Below, piece by piece: positions 1-8,700 of a DNA stretch of 64,000 bases; the first letter of the stretch is position 1, and the number at the start of each line of letters is the position of its first letter. The position numbers and the translations under genes are program-made. Below the pieces are notes generated by a model. It saw nothing but the letters and a program-made list of their open reading frames with translations. It was not told where the DNA came from and did not search any database. Source of the stretch: Ruegeria sp. Ofav3-42 (lineage in GTDB: Bacteria; Pseudomonadota; Alphaproteobacteria; Rhodobacterales; Rhodobacteraceae); assembly GCF_022347725.1 (NCBI RefSeq), contig NZ_JAKRGB010000013.1:62001-126000 (forward strand), written 5' to 3'.

Positions 1-270
1 CAGATCGCAAAACAACACGGTCAACTGGCGCCGTTCAGCTACGTTTTCGGGTGTTTGGTCCTGTGGCTCTTGTTTTTGGATTTGCGGAGCCTGTGGCGTT
101 ACGACGGACACGGGTGAGCCACAGGCCGTACAGAACCGTGCGTTCGCCAGGGCTGGTTCTCCGCAGGACTGACAGGCAATGGTCTGAGGACTTCCGCAGC
201 TATGGCAGAATTTTGATCCGGCTGGATTGGCCGAACCACATTCCGGGCAATTGACATTGGGACCAACCAA
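1..270 (-). CDS. Class III adenylate/guanylate cyclase, N-terminal part (cut by window edge)
   Basis: Only the first 90 codons are in the window; the gene runs off the left edge. The minus strand encodes two short zinc-ribbon motifs (CPECG...CHSCG and CQSCG...CTACG), a Pro/Gln-rich linker, then ERRQLTVLFCDL, the usual first strand of a class III nucleotide cyclase catalytic domain. In this family such proteins often continue into an AAA/TPR region, which cannot be seen here. No ATG is in frame. A TTG at 270-268, 5 bases after an AAGGCGG ribosome-binding site, is the best start. The two zinc ribbons suggest a regulatory or partner-binding N terminus. Domain call is firm; start is inferred. Confidence 0.75.
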   Translation of the reverse strand, partial: MVGPNVNCPECGSANPAGSKFCHSCGSPQTIACQSCGEPALANARFCTACGSPVSVVTPQAPQIQKQEPQDQTPENVAERRQLTVLFCDL

Positions 271-511
271 TCTGACCGCCTTTATACGCGAGTAAGCAAG
301 AACGTATTTCTTCTGAAACAAAAAACTAAATTCAATGTCGTCTTTATCATATTATTGACAACTCGTCGCCAACAATTCTGGCTTATGTCCTTATACGCCC
401 AAACTGGCCGATCTGAAGCGGCCGCCTGCGCAAGTAAAAACCCCGCTAACGCTTGGGTTGAAGTATGATCCGCGTTGGGTTTCAACCTTTCCGGGTCGGG
501 CTCTGGGCACG

Positions 512-877
512 TCAGCCTTTCCCGGAACCGGCCTCGGGCCGCAGGAAGCCTTGAATGCGATCGACATTCTGCACCTGCACAAAAGGGCTGTCACCTCCAG
601 GTCCGGCTTGGAAAAGATCGCCATGGTCTTTCATGAATTTCGTAAAGACCGGGCCGTGTACATGGCCGATGAAAGCCTGTTCGTCCCTGTAGATTTCCAC
701 GAAGACGATAGTATCATCGCTACACGGCGGAGCAGAACCCGCAGCACCCGAGTGAATGAGGTATCCCCATGTGTCCGGCTCGTTTGCTTCGACATCAATG
801 GCCAACTGCCGGAGCGCCGCAATTCCCTCAGACTGGCTCTCTGGTTTCAGATACCAGGTTGCGATCGTACTGAACAT
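512..877 (-). CDS. Antibiotic biosynthesis monooxygenase (ABM)-domain protein
   Basis: A 121-residue protein of the small ABM/quinol-monooxygenase fold: strands around STIATWYLKPE, VFVEIYRDEQAFIGHV and the helix FTKFMKDH fit a ferredoxin-like alpha+beta dimer that oxidises quinol-like or aromatic substrates without cofactor. The substrate cannot be told. The ATG at 877 follows a GAAAGGAG ribosome-binding site, so the longer upstream reading frame is not used. It stands alone on the minus strand, divergent from the GntR regulator gene. About 95 bp upstream of its start lies a sequence resembling the regulator's putative operator, so it may belong to the same regulon (inference). Confidence 0.75.
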   Translation of the reverse strand: MFSTIATWYLKPESQSEGIAALRQLAIDVEANEPDTWGYLIHSGAAGSAPPCSDDTIVFVEIYRDEQAFIGHVHGPVFTKFMKDHGDLFQAGPGGDSPFVQVQNVDRIQGFLRPEAGSGKG

Positions 878-971
878 TTCGACTCTCCTTTCGAGGGTCA
901 CGCCGGAAAGGTAATTCTGAGCCCAGCGGTTGTACTGCCAAATCAGGGCGGCAGTCTCATGAATGAAACAA

Positions 972-994
972 TTTTGTGTTTGGGATCATACACA
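972..994. promoter_or_regulatory. Possible weak copy of the GntR operator
   Basis: ATTTTGTGTTTGGGAT here matches the first 16 bases of the ATTTTGTATTTTGGAT word at the GntR promoter in 14 of 16 positions. It is followed by ATACACA, which gives an imperfect TGTGT...ACACA inverted repeat. It lies about 95 bp upstream of the ABM gene start, a similar distance to that of the perfect copy before the binding-protein gene. Confidence 0.35.
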
Positions 995-1142
995 TTTTTC
1001 CTGCAAACATCTACGTCGGTTGAACCAGCGCTTTTGCAGGTCTTGTTTCTGGCTGCGCTGTTTCACAGTCAGATCTGCCTGTAACAGCCAGACATCACCT
1101 TATTGTTTTCTATAGGTGTAACACCCTTGGAAATCGAACTTT

Positions 1143-1163
1143 GATTTTGTATTTTGGATACAA
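1143..1163. promoter_or_regulatory. Putative GntR autoregulatory operator
   Basis: GATTTTGTATTTTGGATACA contains the inverted repeat TTGTAT-5 nt-ATACAA, a layout typical of FadR/FCD-type GntR operators. It ends about 26 bp before the regulator's ATG, a good position for autorepression. Exactly the same 20 bases occur in the opposite orientation at 8568-8587, upstream of the ABC binding-protein gene. Confidence 0.7.
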
Positions 1164-1188
1164 GAATACACCGACTGAGACCGCTCAC

Positions 1189-1869
1189 ATGCCCAGAACC
1201 CGCGCGATTGCACGCCAAAGCCTTCCAGATGTCATTACGAACGATCTGCGCGAGCGTATTTTGAGCGGCGAGATGGCCGAAGGCGAAACCATTCGTCAAG
1301 AGGCATTGGCCGAGGATTACGATGTCTCGCGAATGCCTATTCGCGAAGCGCTCAAGCGGCTTGACGCCGAGGGCCTTGTCCAGTTGACGAACAACCGTGG
1401 TGCATCGGTCACCTCGCATTCGCTTTCCGAAATCGGAGAGATTTTCGATTTGCGCGTCCTGTTGGAAGTCGATCTGTTCAAACGTGCTATACCTCAAATG
1501 ATTGAAGCTGATTTCGCCGCATGCGAACAGCTGCTCGACGATATGGAGAGGTCCTACGAGGCTTACGATGTTGGTCGTTGGGGCAGCCTGAACTATGAAT
1601 ACCACAAGGCCCTTTATTCGGCAGCTGACCGGGGATTGACCAATGAAATTCTCCAAAGGGTCAATCTGCAATCGGATCGCTATGTCCGAATGCATCTGAG
1701 CGTTATGGAACAGCGTGAGCCAGCCAAGAAAGACCACCGCCAGCTACTATCACTGGCGCGCAAGGGGCAGGTCGAGGCCGCTTGCGACCTGCTGACCCAG
1801 CACATTCAACGAACCAAGGATCAACTGCTTGCGATGGTCATCACGACGCGGAAAGCCGAGACTGGCTGA
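1189..1869 (+). CDS. GntR-family transcriptional regulator (FCD domain)
   Basis: A 226-residue regulator with an N-terminal winged helix-turn-helix (SLPDVITNDLRERILSG, then SRMPIREALKRLDAEGLV) and a C-terminal all-helical FCD ligand-binding domain containing the usual FDLRVLLEV and late His residues. FCD domains bind small carboxylates or related metabolites, often through a metal. I start it at ATG 1189 (MPRTRAIARQS) because a TTG 48 bases upstream lies in the putative operator. It is convergent with the peptide ABC operon and shares a 20-bp operator with that operon's first gene, so it most likely controls that operon and itself. The effector is unknown. Confidence 0.9.
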   Translation: MPRTRAIARQSLPDVITNDLRERILSGEMAEGETIRQEALAEDYDVSRMPIREALKRLDAEGLVQLTNNRGASVTSHSLSEIGEIFDLRVLLEVDLFKRAIPQMIEADFAACEQLLDDMERSYEAYDVGRWGSLNYEYHKALYSAADRGLTNEILQRVNLQSDRYVRMHLSVMEQREPAKKDHRQLLSLARKGQVEAACDLLTQHIQRTKDQLLAMVITTRKAETG

Positions 1870-1881
1870 CAGTCGCTCTTG

Positions 1882-2838
1882 TTATTCCAAAGGATGCAGG
1901 CACGCCACCTGATGCGTGGTCCCGCTTAGCTCTGGCGGAGCTACCCGGCATTCTTCGGTCGCAAGCCAGCAGCGTTGTGCAAATGCACAGCCTTTTGGGA
2001 TGTTCATGGGGGACGGAAGCTCACCTTCCAGCTTGATGCGATCTTTCCGCGCGTCTGGGTCTGCCCGTGGTGTCGTCGACAACAATGCCTTTGAATACGG
2101 GTGCCGCGGTGCTGCGAACAACTGTTCCTTCGGGGCCTTCTCAACCGCGCGCCCCAGATACATGACAATCACATCATCGGCGAAGTGCTTCACCACGGAC
2201 AGGTCATGCGAGATGAACAGATACGCCAGATTCAGTCTTTCCTGCAGTTCGACCAGAAGATTCAGGATTTGTGACTGGATTGAAACGTCCAGCGCTGAAA
2301 CGGGCTCGTCCAATACCAGAACCTTGGGATTGAGCATCAGGGCGCGCGCGATGGCGATGCGCTGACGCTGACCGCCCGAGAACATATGCGGATAGCGGTC
2401 GTAATGCTCGGGGCGCAAACCCACGAGGTCGATCATTTCGCGAGCGCGGTTTTCACGGTCCGCAGCCGACATTTCAGGACGGTTGATAATCAGCGGTTCC
2501 TGCAGGATCTGCCCGATCCGCTGCCGCGGATTGAGTGAGCCATAAGGGTCCTGAAACACGATCTGCACAGTTTCGCGCATCTCAGCCCATTTCGACGGGG
2601 TAATGTCGATACCGTCGATGGTCAGAGTACCCGACGTTGGTTCCTCGATCATTGTCACCACACGTGCCAGTGTCGATTTCCCGCAGCCGGATTCCCCCAC
2701 GATTGCCAGCGTTTTTCCCGGCTTCAGGTCAAAATCCACACCGGATAGCGCCTTGACCGTTGCCGATTTCGACAGCAACCCGCCTTTTACAATGTAATGC
2801 CGGGCCAAGGCGTTCGCCTGAACGATAGGTGCGGTCAT
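1882..2838 (-). CDS. Peptide/nickel-type ABC transporter ATP-binding protein (DppF-like)
   Basis: A 318-residue ATPase of the oligopeptide/dipeptide importer family. Walker A GESGCGKST is near residues 48-56, followed by the Q-loop region FQDPYGSLNPRQRIG, signature FSGGQRQRIAIARAL and Walker B VLVLDEPVSALD. The C-terminal oligopeptide extension is present with a Cys-containing segment (GCAFAQRCWLATEEC). It is the last gene of the minus-strand operon and overlaps the preceding ATPase gene by 4 bases (ATGA), implying translational coupling. It would pair with the DppD-like ATPase as the asymmetric motor on the cytoplasmic face. Confidence 0.93.
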   Translation of the reverse strand: MTAPIVQANALARHYIVKGGLLSKSATVKALSGVDFDLKPGKTLAIVGESGCGKSTLARVVTMIEEPTSGTLTIDGIDITPSKWAEMRETVQIVFQDPYGSLNPRQRIGQILQEPLIINRPEMSAADRENRAREMIDLVGLRPEHYDRYPHMFSGGQRQRIAIARALMLNPKVLVLDEPVSALDVSIQSQILNLLVELQERLNLAYLFISHDLSVVKHFADDVIVMYLGRAVEKAPKEQLFAAPRHPYSKALLSTTPRADPDARKDRIKLEGELPSPMNIPKGCAFAQRCWLATEECRVAPPELSGTTHQVACLHPLE

Positions 2839-3812
2839 ACCAGTTCTCCGGCGGTTATCTTCTCGACATGGTGGCAGCGGGCTTTACCGAACTCAACGCT
2901 GTGTGGGATTGGCGGGGTGCTCCGACACAACTCGTCCGCGTATTTGCATCTTGGGCTGAACAGGCACCCTTTGGGACGGTCGAACTGGCCCGGAACAACG
3001 CCGGGAATGGTCGGCAACATTTTTGAGGTAGCTCGTTCGGGCAGCGCACTTAGCAGTGCAGATGTATAGGGGTGGCGCGGAGTTCGGAACAAATCACGGA
3101 CAGGCTGCTCCTCAACCTTTTGGCCTGCATATTGCACCTGAACGCGTTCAGCCGTTTCGGCGACGACGCCCATGTCATGCGTGATCAGGACCAGCCCCAT
3201 GCCCTGCTCATCCCGTAGCCGCATCAGCAGGTCCAAAATCTGCGCCTGGATCGTCACGTCCAGGGCCGTTGTTGGTTCATCTGCAATCAACAGCTTGGGT
3301 TTGCAGGCGATCGCCATCGCGATCATCACGCGCTGGTTCATGCCGCCAGACATCTGGTGCGGAAAGGTGTTCAGTCGGCTTTCGGGCGCGGGAATGCCGA
3401 CCTGATCGAACAGTTCAATCGCGCGCTGGTGCCGCTCTTTCCGGTTCAGGCCCAGATGAATGCGCAGCGCTTCCTTGATCTGGAAACCGACAGTGAAACA
3501 GGGGTTCAGCGAGGACATCGGCTCCTGAAAGATCATCGCGATGTCCTTGCCGATAATGTCGCGACGATCCCGCGCCGAAATCTGGGTCAGATCGATGCCT
3601 TCAAAGCGCAACTCGTCGGCTGTAATCGTCGCGGTCCACGGCAGCAGGCCCATCAGAGCCAGCATCGACACCGATTTGCCAGACCCGCTTTCGCCGACAA
3701 TGGCCATCAACTCGCCTTTGTTGACCGAAAGGTCAACGCCATCCACGGCGCGGAACTTGCCCGAAGCGGTGGCGAATTCGACGGTGAGGTTTCGGATATC
3801 CAAAAGGCTCAT
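2835..3812 (-). CDS. Peptide/nickel-type ABC transporter ATP-binding protein (DppD-like)
   Basis: A 325-residue ATPase. Walker A GESGSGKS is near residues 40-47, with [15 protein letters not shown], the signature [15 protein letters not shown] and Walker [15 protein letters not shown]-terminal oligopeptide-transporter extension carries [14 protein letters not shown], a cysteine cluster common in DppD/OppD proteins. It follows the permease gene by 4 bases and overlaps the next ATPase gene. Together with DppF-like, DppB-like and DppC-like products and the binding protein it makes a complete importer. The substrate (peptide or another small molecule) cannot be told from sequence. Confidence 0.93.
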   Translation of the reverse strand: MSLLDIRNLTVEFATASGKFRAVDGVDLSVNKGELMAIVGESGSGKSVSMLALMGLLPWTATITADELRFEGIDLTQISARDRRDIIGKDIAMIFQEPMSSLNPCFTVGFQIKEALRIHLGLNRKERHQRAIELFDQVGIPAPESRLNTFPHQMSGGMNQRVMIAMAIACKPKLLIADEPTTALDVTIQAQILDLLMRLRDEQGMGLVLITHDMGVVAETAERVQVQYAGQKVEEQPVRDLFRTPRHPYTSALLSALPERATSKMLPTIPGVVPGQFDRPKGCLFSPRCKYADELCRSTPPIPHSVEFGKARCHHVEKITAGELV

Positions 3813-3816
3813 ATCG

Positions 3817-4719
3817 TCAGCTCCGCTTCAGTTTCGGGTCCAGCGCATCGCGCAGACCGTCGCCCATAAGATTGATCGCCAGCACTGTCACGAGGATGGC
3901 CAGCCCCGGGAAGGTCACCACCCACCAGGCACGCAGAATGAACTCGCGCGCTTCGGCCAGCATGGTGCCCCATTCGGGCGTGGGTGGTTGAGCCCCCATG
4001 CCCAGAAAACCAAGGGCGGCGGCGTCCAGAATGGCGGTCGAGAACGACAACGCCGCCTGCACGATGATAGGGGCCAGACAATTCGGCAGCACGGTCTTGA
4101 ACATCAGCCGCGCTTTACCCGCACCGGCCACCCGGGCCGAGGTGACATAGTCCTTTTGCCGTTCCGCCAGAACAGATGCCCGGGTCAGGCGTACGTAATG
4201 TGGCTGAAACACGATGGCGATCGCGATCATCGCATTGGTCAGCGACGGGCCGAGGATTGCGACCAGAACCAGTGCCAGCAACAGCGAGGGGAAGGACAGA
4301 ATAATGTCCATTATCCGCATGATTAGCGTGTCGACCCATTTGGGCGCAAATCCGGACAGTAGCCCAATAATCACACCGCCAGTTACCGCGACACAGACCA
4401 CGACGATGCCGACGAAGAACGAGTAGCGAGAGCCCATGATAAGGCGCGACAGCATATCCCGGCCCAGCGGGTCGGTACCCAGAGGAAAGGTCCAGCTACC
4501 GCCCTCCTGCCAGGCGGGTGGCTGCAGAATGTGGTCGCGAAATTGCTCGGTCGGATCGTAAGGCGCCAGCAAAGGTGCAAAGGCCGCGCAGAACACGAAG
4601 GCGGAGAACACCCACAGCCCCATGACGGCGCCGCGGTTTTCGCTGAAGTAGAACCAGAACTCACGCAGCGCGCTGGGGCGGTCCTCGGTTTTGGGTTGGG
4701 TTGCGGACAGTTCAGCCAT
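3817..4719 (-). CDS. ABC transporter permease (DppC-like)
   Basis: A roughly 300-residue inner-membrane permease. It has a hydrophilic N terminus and a first membrane segment (WVFSAFVFCAAFAPLLA), then the proline-rich TFPLGTDPLGRDMLSRL motif typical of DppC/OppC. The C-terminal EAA-type loop (ARVAGAGKARLMFKTVLPN) contacts the ATPases. The ATG at 4719 overlaps the stop of the preceding permease as TGATG; a GTG one codon earlier is also possible. It forms the heterodimeric membrane pore with the DppB-like protein. Confidence 0.92.
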   Translation of the reverse strand: MAELSATQPKTEDRPSALREFWFYFSENRGAVMGLWVFSAFVFCAAFAPLLAPYDPTEQFRDHILQPPAWQEGGSWTFPLGTDPLGRDMLSRLIMGSRYSFFVGIVVVCVAVTGGVIIGLLSGFAPKWVDTLIMRIMDIILSFPSLLLALVLVAILGPSLTNAMIAIAIVFQPHYVRLTRASVLAERQKDYVTSARVAGAGKARLMFKTVLPNCLAPIIVQAALSFSTAILDAAALGFLGMGAQPPTPEWGTMLAEAREFILRAWWVVTFPGLAILVTVLAINLMGDGLRDALDPKLKRS

Positions 4720-5726
4720 CACCGCCTCCGGATTTTGGGATTGATGACGCCGTAGAGGACATCGACCAGCAGATTCACCAGCATCACGATCACGGCAATC
4801 ATCAGCAGGCCACCCTGTACAACCGGGTAGTCACGGCGGAAAATACTGTCGACCATCCATTTTCCGATACCGGGCCAGCTAAAGATCGTCTCGGTCAGGA
4901 TTGCGCCCGCCAGCAGAGTGCCGACCGACAGACCAATTACCGTAACAACCGGGATCAGCGCATTGCGCAGTGCGTGTAGCCCATTGATCCGTGTCGGCGA
5001 CAGGCCCTTGGCGCGGGCGGTTCGAATATAATCTTCGCCCAGAACTTCCAACATGGCCGACCGGGTTTGACGTGCGATCACGGCAAGCGGGATGGTCCCC
5101 AGCACGATCGTTGGCAGGATCAGGTGCCGCACGGCCGAGCCGAACGCCCCCGGCTGGCCCGAAAGCAGGCTGTCGATCAGCATAAAGCCGGTAACGCTGG
5201 GAAAGTAATACAACAGGTCTATCCGGCCCGAAACAGGCGTCCAGCCCAGATTGCCGGAGAACACGATAATCAGTAGCAGCGCCCACCAGAAGATCGGCAT
5301 GGAATATCCAACCAGCGCGGACGACATCAGCGCCCGGTCAAAGAACTTGCCCCGGTTTACCGCCGCGATCACGCCGGCGGGCAGCCCAAGCGCCACAGCA
5401 AAGATCATCGCGCAAAGCGACAGCTCCAGTGTGGCAGGGAACAAGGCAAAGAATTCATCCCAAACGGGTTTCTTGGTGACAAAGCTCTCGCCCAGATCGC
5501 CGCGCAGAACGCCCACTAGGTAGTCCCAATACTGCTGCAGAACCGGTTTATCGAAGCCCAGTTTTTCGACCATCTCCTGATAGCGTTCTTCGGTCATGCC
5601 CCGTTCACCGGCCATGACGATAATGGGATCGCCCGGCAAAACCCGGATGAACATGAAAGAGATCAGGGTCACGCCCAAGAATGTCGGTATGAACATACCG
5701 AGGCGGGTAAGTAAGTAGCCAAACAT
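4719..5726 (-). CDS. ABC transporter permease (DppB-like)
   Basis: A 335-residue permease with an N-terminal membrane helix (GMFIPTFLGVTLISFMFIR), the DppB-family PGDP segment and RGDLGESFVTKKPV, several further helices and the EAA loop RTARAKGLSPTRINGLHALRN. Its start ATG overlaps the stop of the M24 peptidase gene (TGATG), and its stop overlaps the next permease start, so the genes are translationally coupled. It is one half of the importer channel in the cytoplasmic membrane. Confidence 0.93.
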   Translation of the reverse strand: MFGYLLTRLGMFIPTFLGVTLISFMFIRVLPGDPIIVMAGERGMTEERYQEMVEKLGFDKPVLQQYWDYLVGVLRGDLGESFVTKKPVWDEFFALFPATLELSLCAMIFAVALGLPAGVIAAVNRGKFFDRALMSSALVGYSMPIFWWALLLIIVFSGNLGWTPVSGRIDLLYYFPSVTGFMLIDSLLSGQPGAFGSAVRHLILPTIVLGTIPLAVIARQTRSAMLEVLGEDYIRTARAKGLSPTRINGLHALRNALIPVVTVIGLSVGTLLAGAILTETIFSWPGIGKWMVDSIFRRDYPVVQGGLLMIAVIVMLVNLLVDVLYGVINPKIRRR

Positions 5727-6820
5727 CAGCGACCTATGATTGTTAGATCTTTGGGAAAGCTGGTCAGCGACCGGCAGCCATTTTCGGTTACCAATACATC
5801 ATCTTCGATGCGAACGCCGAAATTGTCCAGATCATAAAGGCCCGGCTCGTTCGTCCAGACCATCCCTGCAAGGATTTCCTGATCATTGCCGCGCATGATG
5901 TATGGCGCCTCGTGTACGTCGCGACCCAGCCCGTGACCCGTTTTGGTACGAATACGATCAGCGTAGGGCGAGGCCTCAAGCACGCTGATTACTGCATCGT
6001 CGATGTCATGAGCAGCTACGCCCGGACGACAGGCCTCGAATCCTGCAAGATTTGCGCGTAGAACGGTGTCGTAGACCGCCCTACCCTCATCCGAGACCTC
6101 TTCGACAAAGAATGTGCGCGTGATATCGGCGGCAAATCCGTGCTTGCGGGCACCGAAATCGAACAATAGCGCATCGCCCGGTTTGATTTGATAATCCGCC
6201 CGCGCCTTGCCATGCGGGCGAGCCGAGTTATCCCCGGCGGCGACAATCGGTGAGAAGGCCAGCGAGGCCGCGCCTTCGGCAAATAAGGCCTGGATGAGTG
6301 CCTGTTCGATTTGCTTCTCGGTCTGACCGACGCGAACGTCCGCGATCACACGATCAAGCGCGCGTTCTGAGATATCGATGGCGGCTTGCAGCGCCGCGAT
6401 ATCTTCATCGGTTTTGATGATCCGCAGGCCGGAAATCTCTCGTTCGGCGTCGACGATACGCAGGTCTGGCAGCGCTCGGGTGAACGCCTTTGATACGAAA
6501 ACCCGCATGACCTGACCTTCGACGGCCAGTGATCGCAACGGCATAAACTCGGCAAGTGCAGAAAAGGCGTCGTCATATCCGGTCTGATCGCGCCAATCAA
6601 AGACTGCGCCTTCGAAACCGACCAATTCCCATGACCCCAATTCCAGATTGGGCACAACTGCTGCCGGTGTCCCTTCGGCCGGGATCATGACCACAAAGGG
6701 CCGTTCGTGACTCATGAAGGGTTTTCCCAAAGCGCGGGTAAAATTCGGGCCGGGCACCAGTGCCACGGCATCTACTGACATGTCCTTTGCCAGTTGACGG
6801 TACTCGGACAAATCCGGCAT
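5726..6820 (-). CDS. M24-family metallopeptidase (Xaa-Pro aminopeptidase-like)
   Basis: A 364-residue protein with a creatinase-type N-terminal domain and a pita-bread M24 catalytic domain from about residue 140. All five metal ligands can be placed: Asp in LLFDFGA, Asp in AADITRTF, His in TGHGLGRDVHEAP, Glu in WTNEPGLY and Glu in GVRIEDDV. It probably removes N-terminal residues from imported peptides, or hydrolyses a related amide, in the cytoplasm. The position between the binding-protein gene and the permeases supports a role in processing the transported substrate. A strong hairpin separates it from the upstream binding-protein gene. Confidence 0.9.
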   Translation of the reverse strand: MPDLSEYRQLAKDMSVDAVALVPGPNFTRALGKPFMSHERPFVVMIPAEGTPAAVVPNLELGSWELVGFEGAVFDWRDQTGYDDAFSALAEFMPLRSLAVEGQVMRVFVSKAFTRALPDLRIVDAEREISGLRIIKTDEDIAALQAAIDISERALDRVIADVRVGQTEKQIEQALIQALFAEGAASLAFSPIVAAGDNSARPHGKARADYQIKPGDALLFDFGARKHGFAADITRTFFVEEVSDEGRAVYDTVLRANLAGFEACRPGVAAHDIDDAVISVLEASPYADRIRTKTGHGLGRDVHEAPYIMRGNDQEILAGMVWTNEPGLYDLDNFGVRIEDDVLVTENGCRSLTSFPKDLTIIGR

Positions 6821-6837
6821 TCAGGCCGACCTCCCAT

Positions 6838-6873
6838 AAAAGAAGCCGGAGCCACCGGTTCGGCGGCTCCGGC
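6838..6873 (-). terminator. Hairpin with T-rich tail between binding-protein and M24 genes
   Basis: On the minus strand GCCGGAGCC pairs perfectly with GGCTCCGGC around an 11-nt loop and is followed by TTCTTTTAT. It follows the binding-protein stop within the operon, so it likely acts as a partial terminator giving more binding protein than transporter. Confidence 0.65.
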
Positions 6874-6887
6874 CAGTGAGTGGTGAT

Positions 6888-8471
6888 TTATTCGACGCTC
6901 ACACCATAGAAGATGTGGCCGCCCAGCGGGTGCACCTTGTAGCCCTGAACCTTGTTGCTCATCGGCATGTAAACAACCGAGTGCGCGATGGTCGCCCACG
7001 GGGCCTGCTCTTTGAAGATAACCTGCGCCTCTTCGTACAGTTTGGTACGCTCAGCCTGATCGGTGGACTGCTTAGCCTTCAAGATCAGATCTTCGAACGG
7101 CTCGTGGCACCACTGTGCACGGTTCGACGCTTCGCGGCCGTCGCAGCCGAGCAGAACCGCCAGGAAGTTGTCTGGGTCGCCGTTGTCACCTGTCCAGCCC
7201 AACAGAACCGCACCATCCCGGTTCAGTTCTTTCGAACGCGACAGATACTCGCCCCATTCATAGGACACGATTTCAACGTCTACGCCGACCTTGGAAAAAT
7301 CTTCCTGGATCAGTTCGGCCATACGACGTGCGTTTGGGTTGTACGGACGCTGCACCGGCATTGCCCAGACCTTCATCGACAGGTCAGAAACACCCTCGGC
7401 CTCCAGCATCGCTTTGGCCGCTTCAGGATCGTAGGCGTCGTCGGTTATAGCCTCGTTGTAGCTCCACATGGTCGGCGGAATCGGGTTCTTGGCAACCTGA
7501 CCCGAGCCCTGGAACACAACGTCGATGATGGCGTTCTTGTCGATTGCCATGTTCAGCGCCTTACGAACGTTCGGGTTGTCGAACGGCGCCATGGTGGTGT
7601 TGTAGGCCAGATATCCGACGTTCAGACCTTCCTGCTCCATCATGTTGATGTCAGCGTCATCCTGCATCGCCTGTATGTCGGCGGGGTTCGGATAGGGCAT
7701 GATGTGGCATTCGCCAGCCTTCAGCTTCTGATAGCGAACCGAGGCATCCGGAGTGATCGCGAAGATCAGGTTTTCGACATCCGCCGGGTCTTTCCAGTAG
7801 TCGGCATTCTGGGCATAGCGGATCACAGCGTCTTTTTGATAAGCCACGAACGAGAACGGGCCGGTGCCGATCGGCGCGGTGTTCAGTTTTTCCGGTGTTC
7901 CCGCTTCCATCATCGCATCCGCATACTCTGCGGACAGGATTGATGCGAAATCCATCGCCATGTTGGCGACAAACGGAGCCTCGGGCTTGGCCAGAGTGAA
8001 CTTCACGGTGTAGTCGTCGATCTTTTCGATGGACTCGACCAGATCGGGCATACCCATACCTTTGAAGTATTCCCAGGTTCCGCCGGAAACTTGGTTATAG
8101 GGATGGCCGTCATCCTTCTGACGCATGAACGAAAAGATCACGTCGTCGGCGTTGAAATCACGGGTCGGCGTAAATTCGTCATTCGAATGGAACTTGACGC
8201 CCTGACGCAGCTTGAACGTGTATTCCAGACCGTCATCGCTAGCTTCGACACTCTCTGCCAGACCCGGGATCACGTTGGTCGTACCTGTTTCAAATTCAAG
8301 CAGGCGATTATAGATCGGGTGCGATGACGCATCAAAAGTGGTTCCGGCCGTAAACAGCGCCGGATCGAACCCTTCAGGTGAACCTTCTGAACAATAAACC
8401 AGCGTGTTTGCCTGCGCGGCCGCGCTGGACAGGGCAATTGCCGCTGTTGCAGCCAATAGTCTAAGTTTCAT
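6888..8471 (-). CDS. ABC transporter periplasmic substrate-binding protein (DppA/SBP_bac_5 family)
   Basis: A 527-residue secreted protein. A Sec signal peptide (MKLRLLAATAAIALSSAAAQA) is followed by NTLVYCSEGSPEGFDPA and the family pattern of EGLEYTFKLRQGVKFH-like and NADDVIFSFMR segments, as in DppA-type peptide-binding proteins. I start it at ATG 8471 because the signal peptide begins there; the longer open frame upstream has no signal peptide at its start and covers the operator. It captures the substrate in the periplasm for the DppBCDF-like importer. It is the first gene of the operon, with a 20-bp operator identical to that of the GntR gene about 97 bp upstream. Confidence 0.93.
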   Translation of the reverse strand: MKLRLLAATAAIALSSAAAQANTLVYCSEGSPEGFDPALFTAGTTFDASSHPIYNRLLEFETGTTNVIPGLAESVEASDDGLEYTFKLRQGVKFHSNDEFTPTRDFNADDVIFSFMRQKDDGHPYNQVSGGTWEYFKGMGMPDLVESIEKIDDYTVKFTLAKPEAPFVANMAMDFASILSAEYADAMMEAGTPEKLNTAPIGTGPFSFVAYQKDAVIRYAQNADYWKDPADVENLIFAITPDASVRYQKLKAGECHIMPYPNPADIQAMQDDADINMMEQEGLNVGYLAYNTTMAPFDNPNVRKALNMAIDKNAIIDVVFQGSGQVAKNPIPPTMWSYNEAITDDAYDPEAAKAMLEAEGVSDLSMKVWAMPVQRPYNPNARRMAELIQEDFSKVGVDVEIVSYEWGEYLSRSKELNRDGAVLLGWTGDNGDPDNFLAVLLGCDGREASNRAQWCHEPFEDLILKAKQSTDQAERTKLYEEAQVIFKEQAPWATIAHSVVYMPMSNKVQGYKVHPLGGHIFYGVSVE

Positions 8472-8567
8472 GATTGTCTCCCAGAAATATTTTCGTTCGG
8501 CCTTCGCGTTGCTTTTTTTTGCCAAGCAATCAAAGACGACTCTCATCGCCGCGAAATCTGTGCTCAA

Positions 8568-8587
8568 TGTATCCAAAATACAAAATC
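8568..8587. promoter_or_regulatory. Putative GntR operator at the ABC operon promoter
   Basis: The reverse complement of this stretch is GATTTTGTATTTTGGATACA, identical over all 20 bases to 1143-1162 before the GntR gene. It lies 97 bp upstream of the binding-protein ATG in otherwise AT-rich promoter DNA. The match over 7.4 kb inside one functional cluster makes a shared regulator site likely. Confidence 0.7.
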
Positions 8588-8700
8588 CATTGTCAACTCA
8601 CTTTGAGAGCCTGAACAATTCGCGGAATCAACGACGCGCGATGCGGCCTTTCGCATGTCCAATGCGGGAGCGACGGGCGAACGAAGCCGAGGCTGACGGG

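Noticed and set aside
6876..7943. A 355-codon plus-strand open frame opposite the binding-protein gene
   Set aside because: It is fully antisense to a clear periplasmic binding protein and contains no domain.
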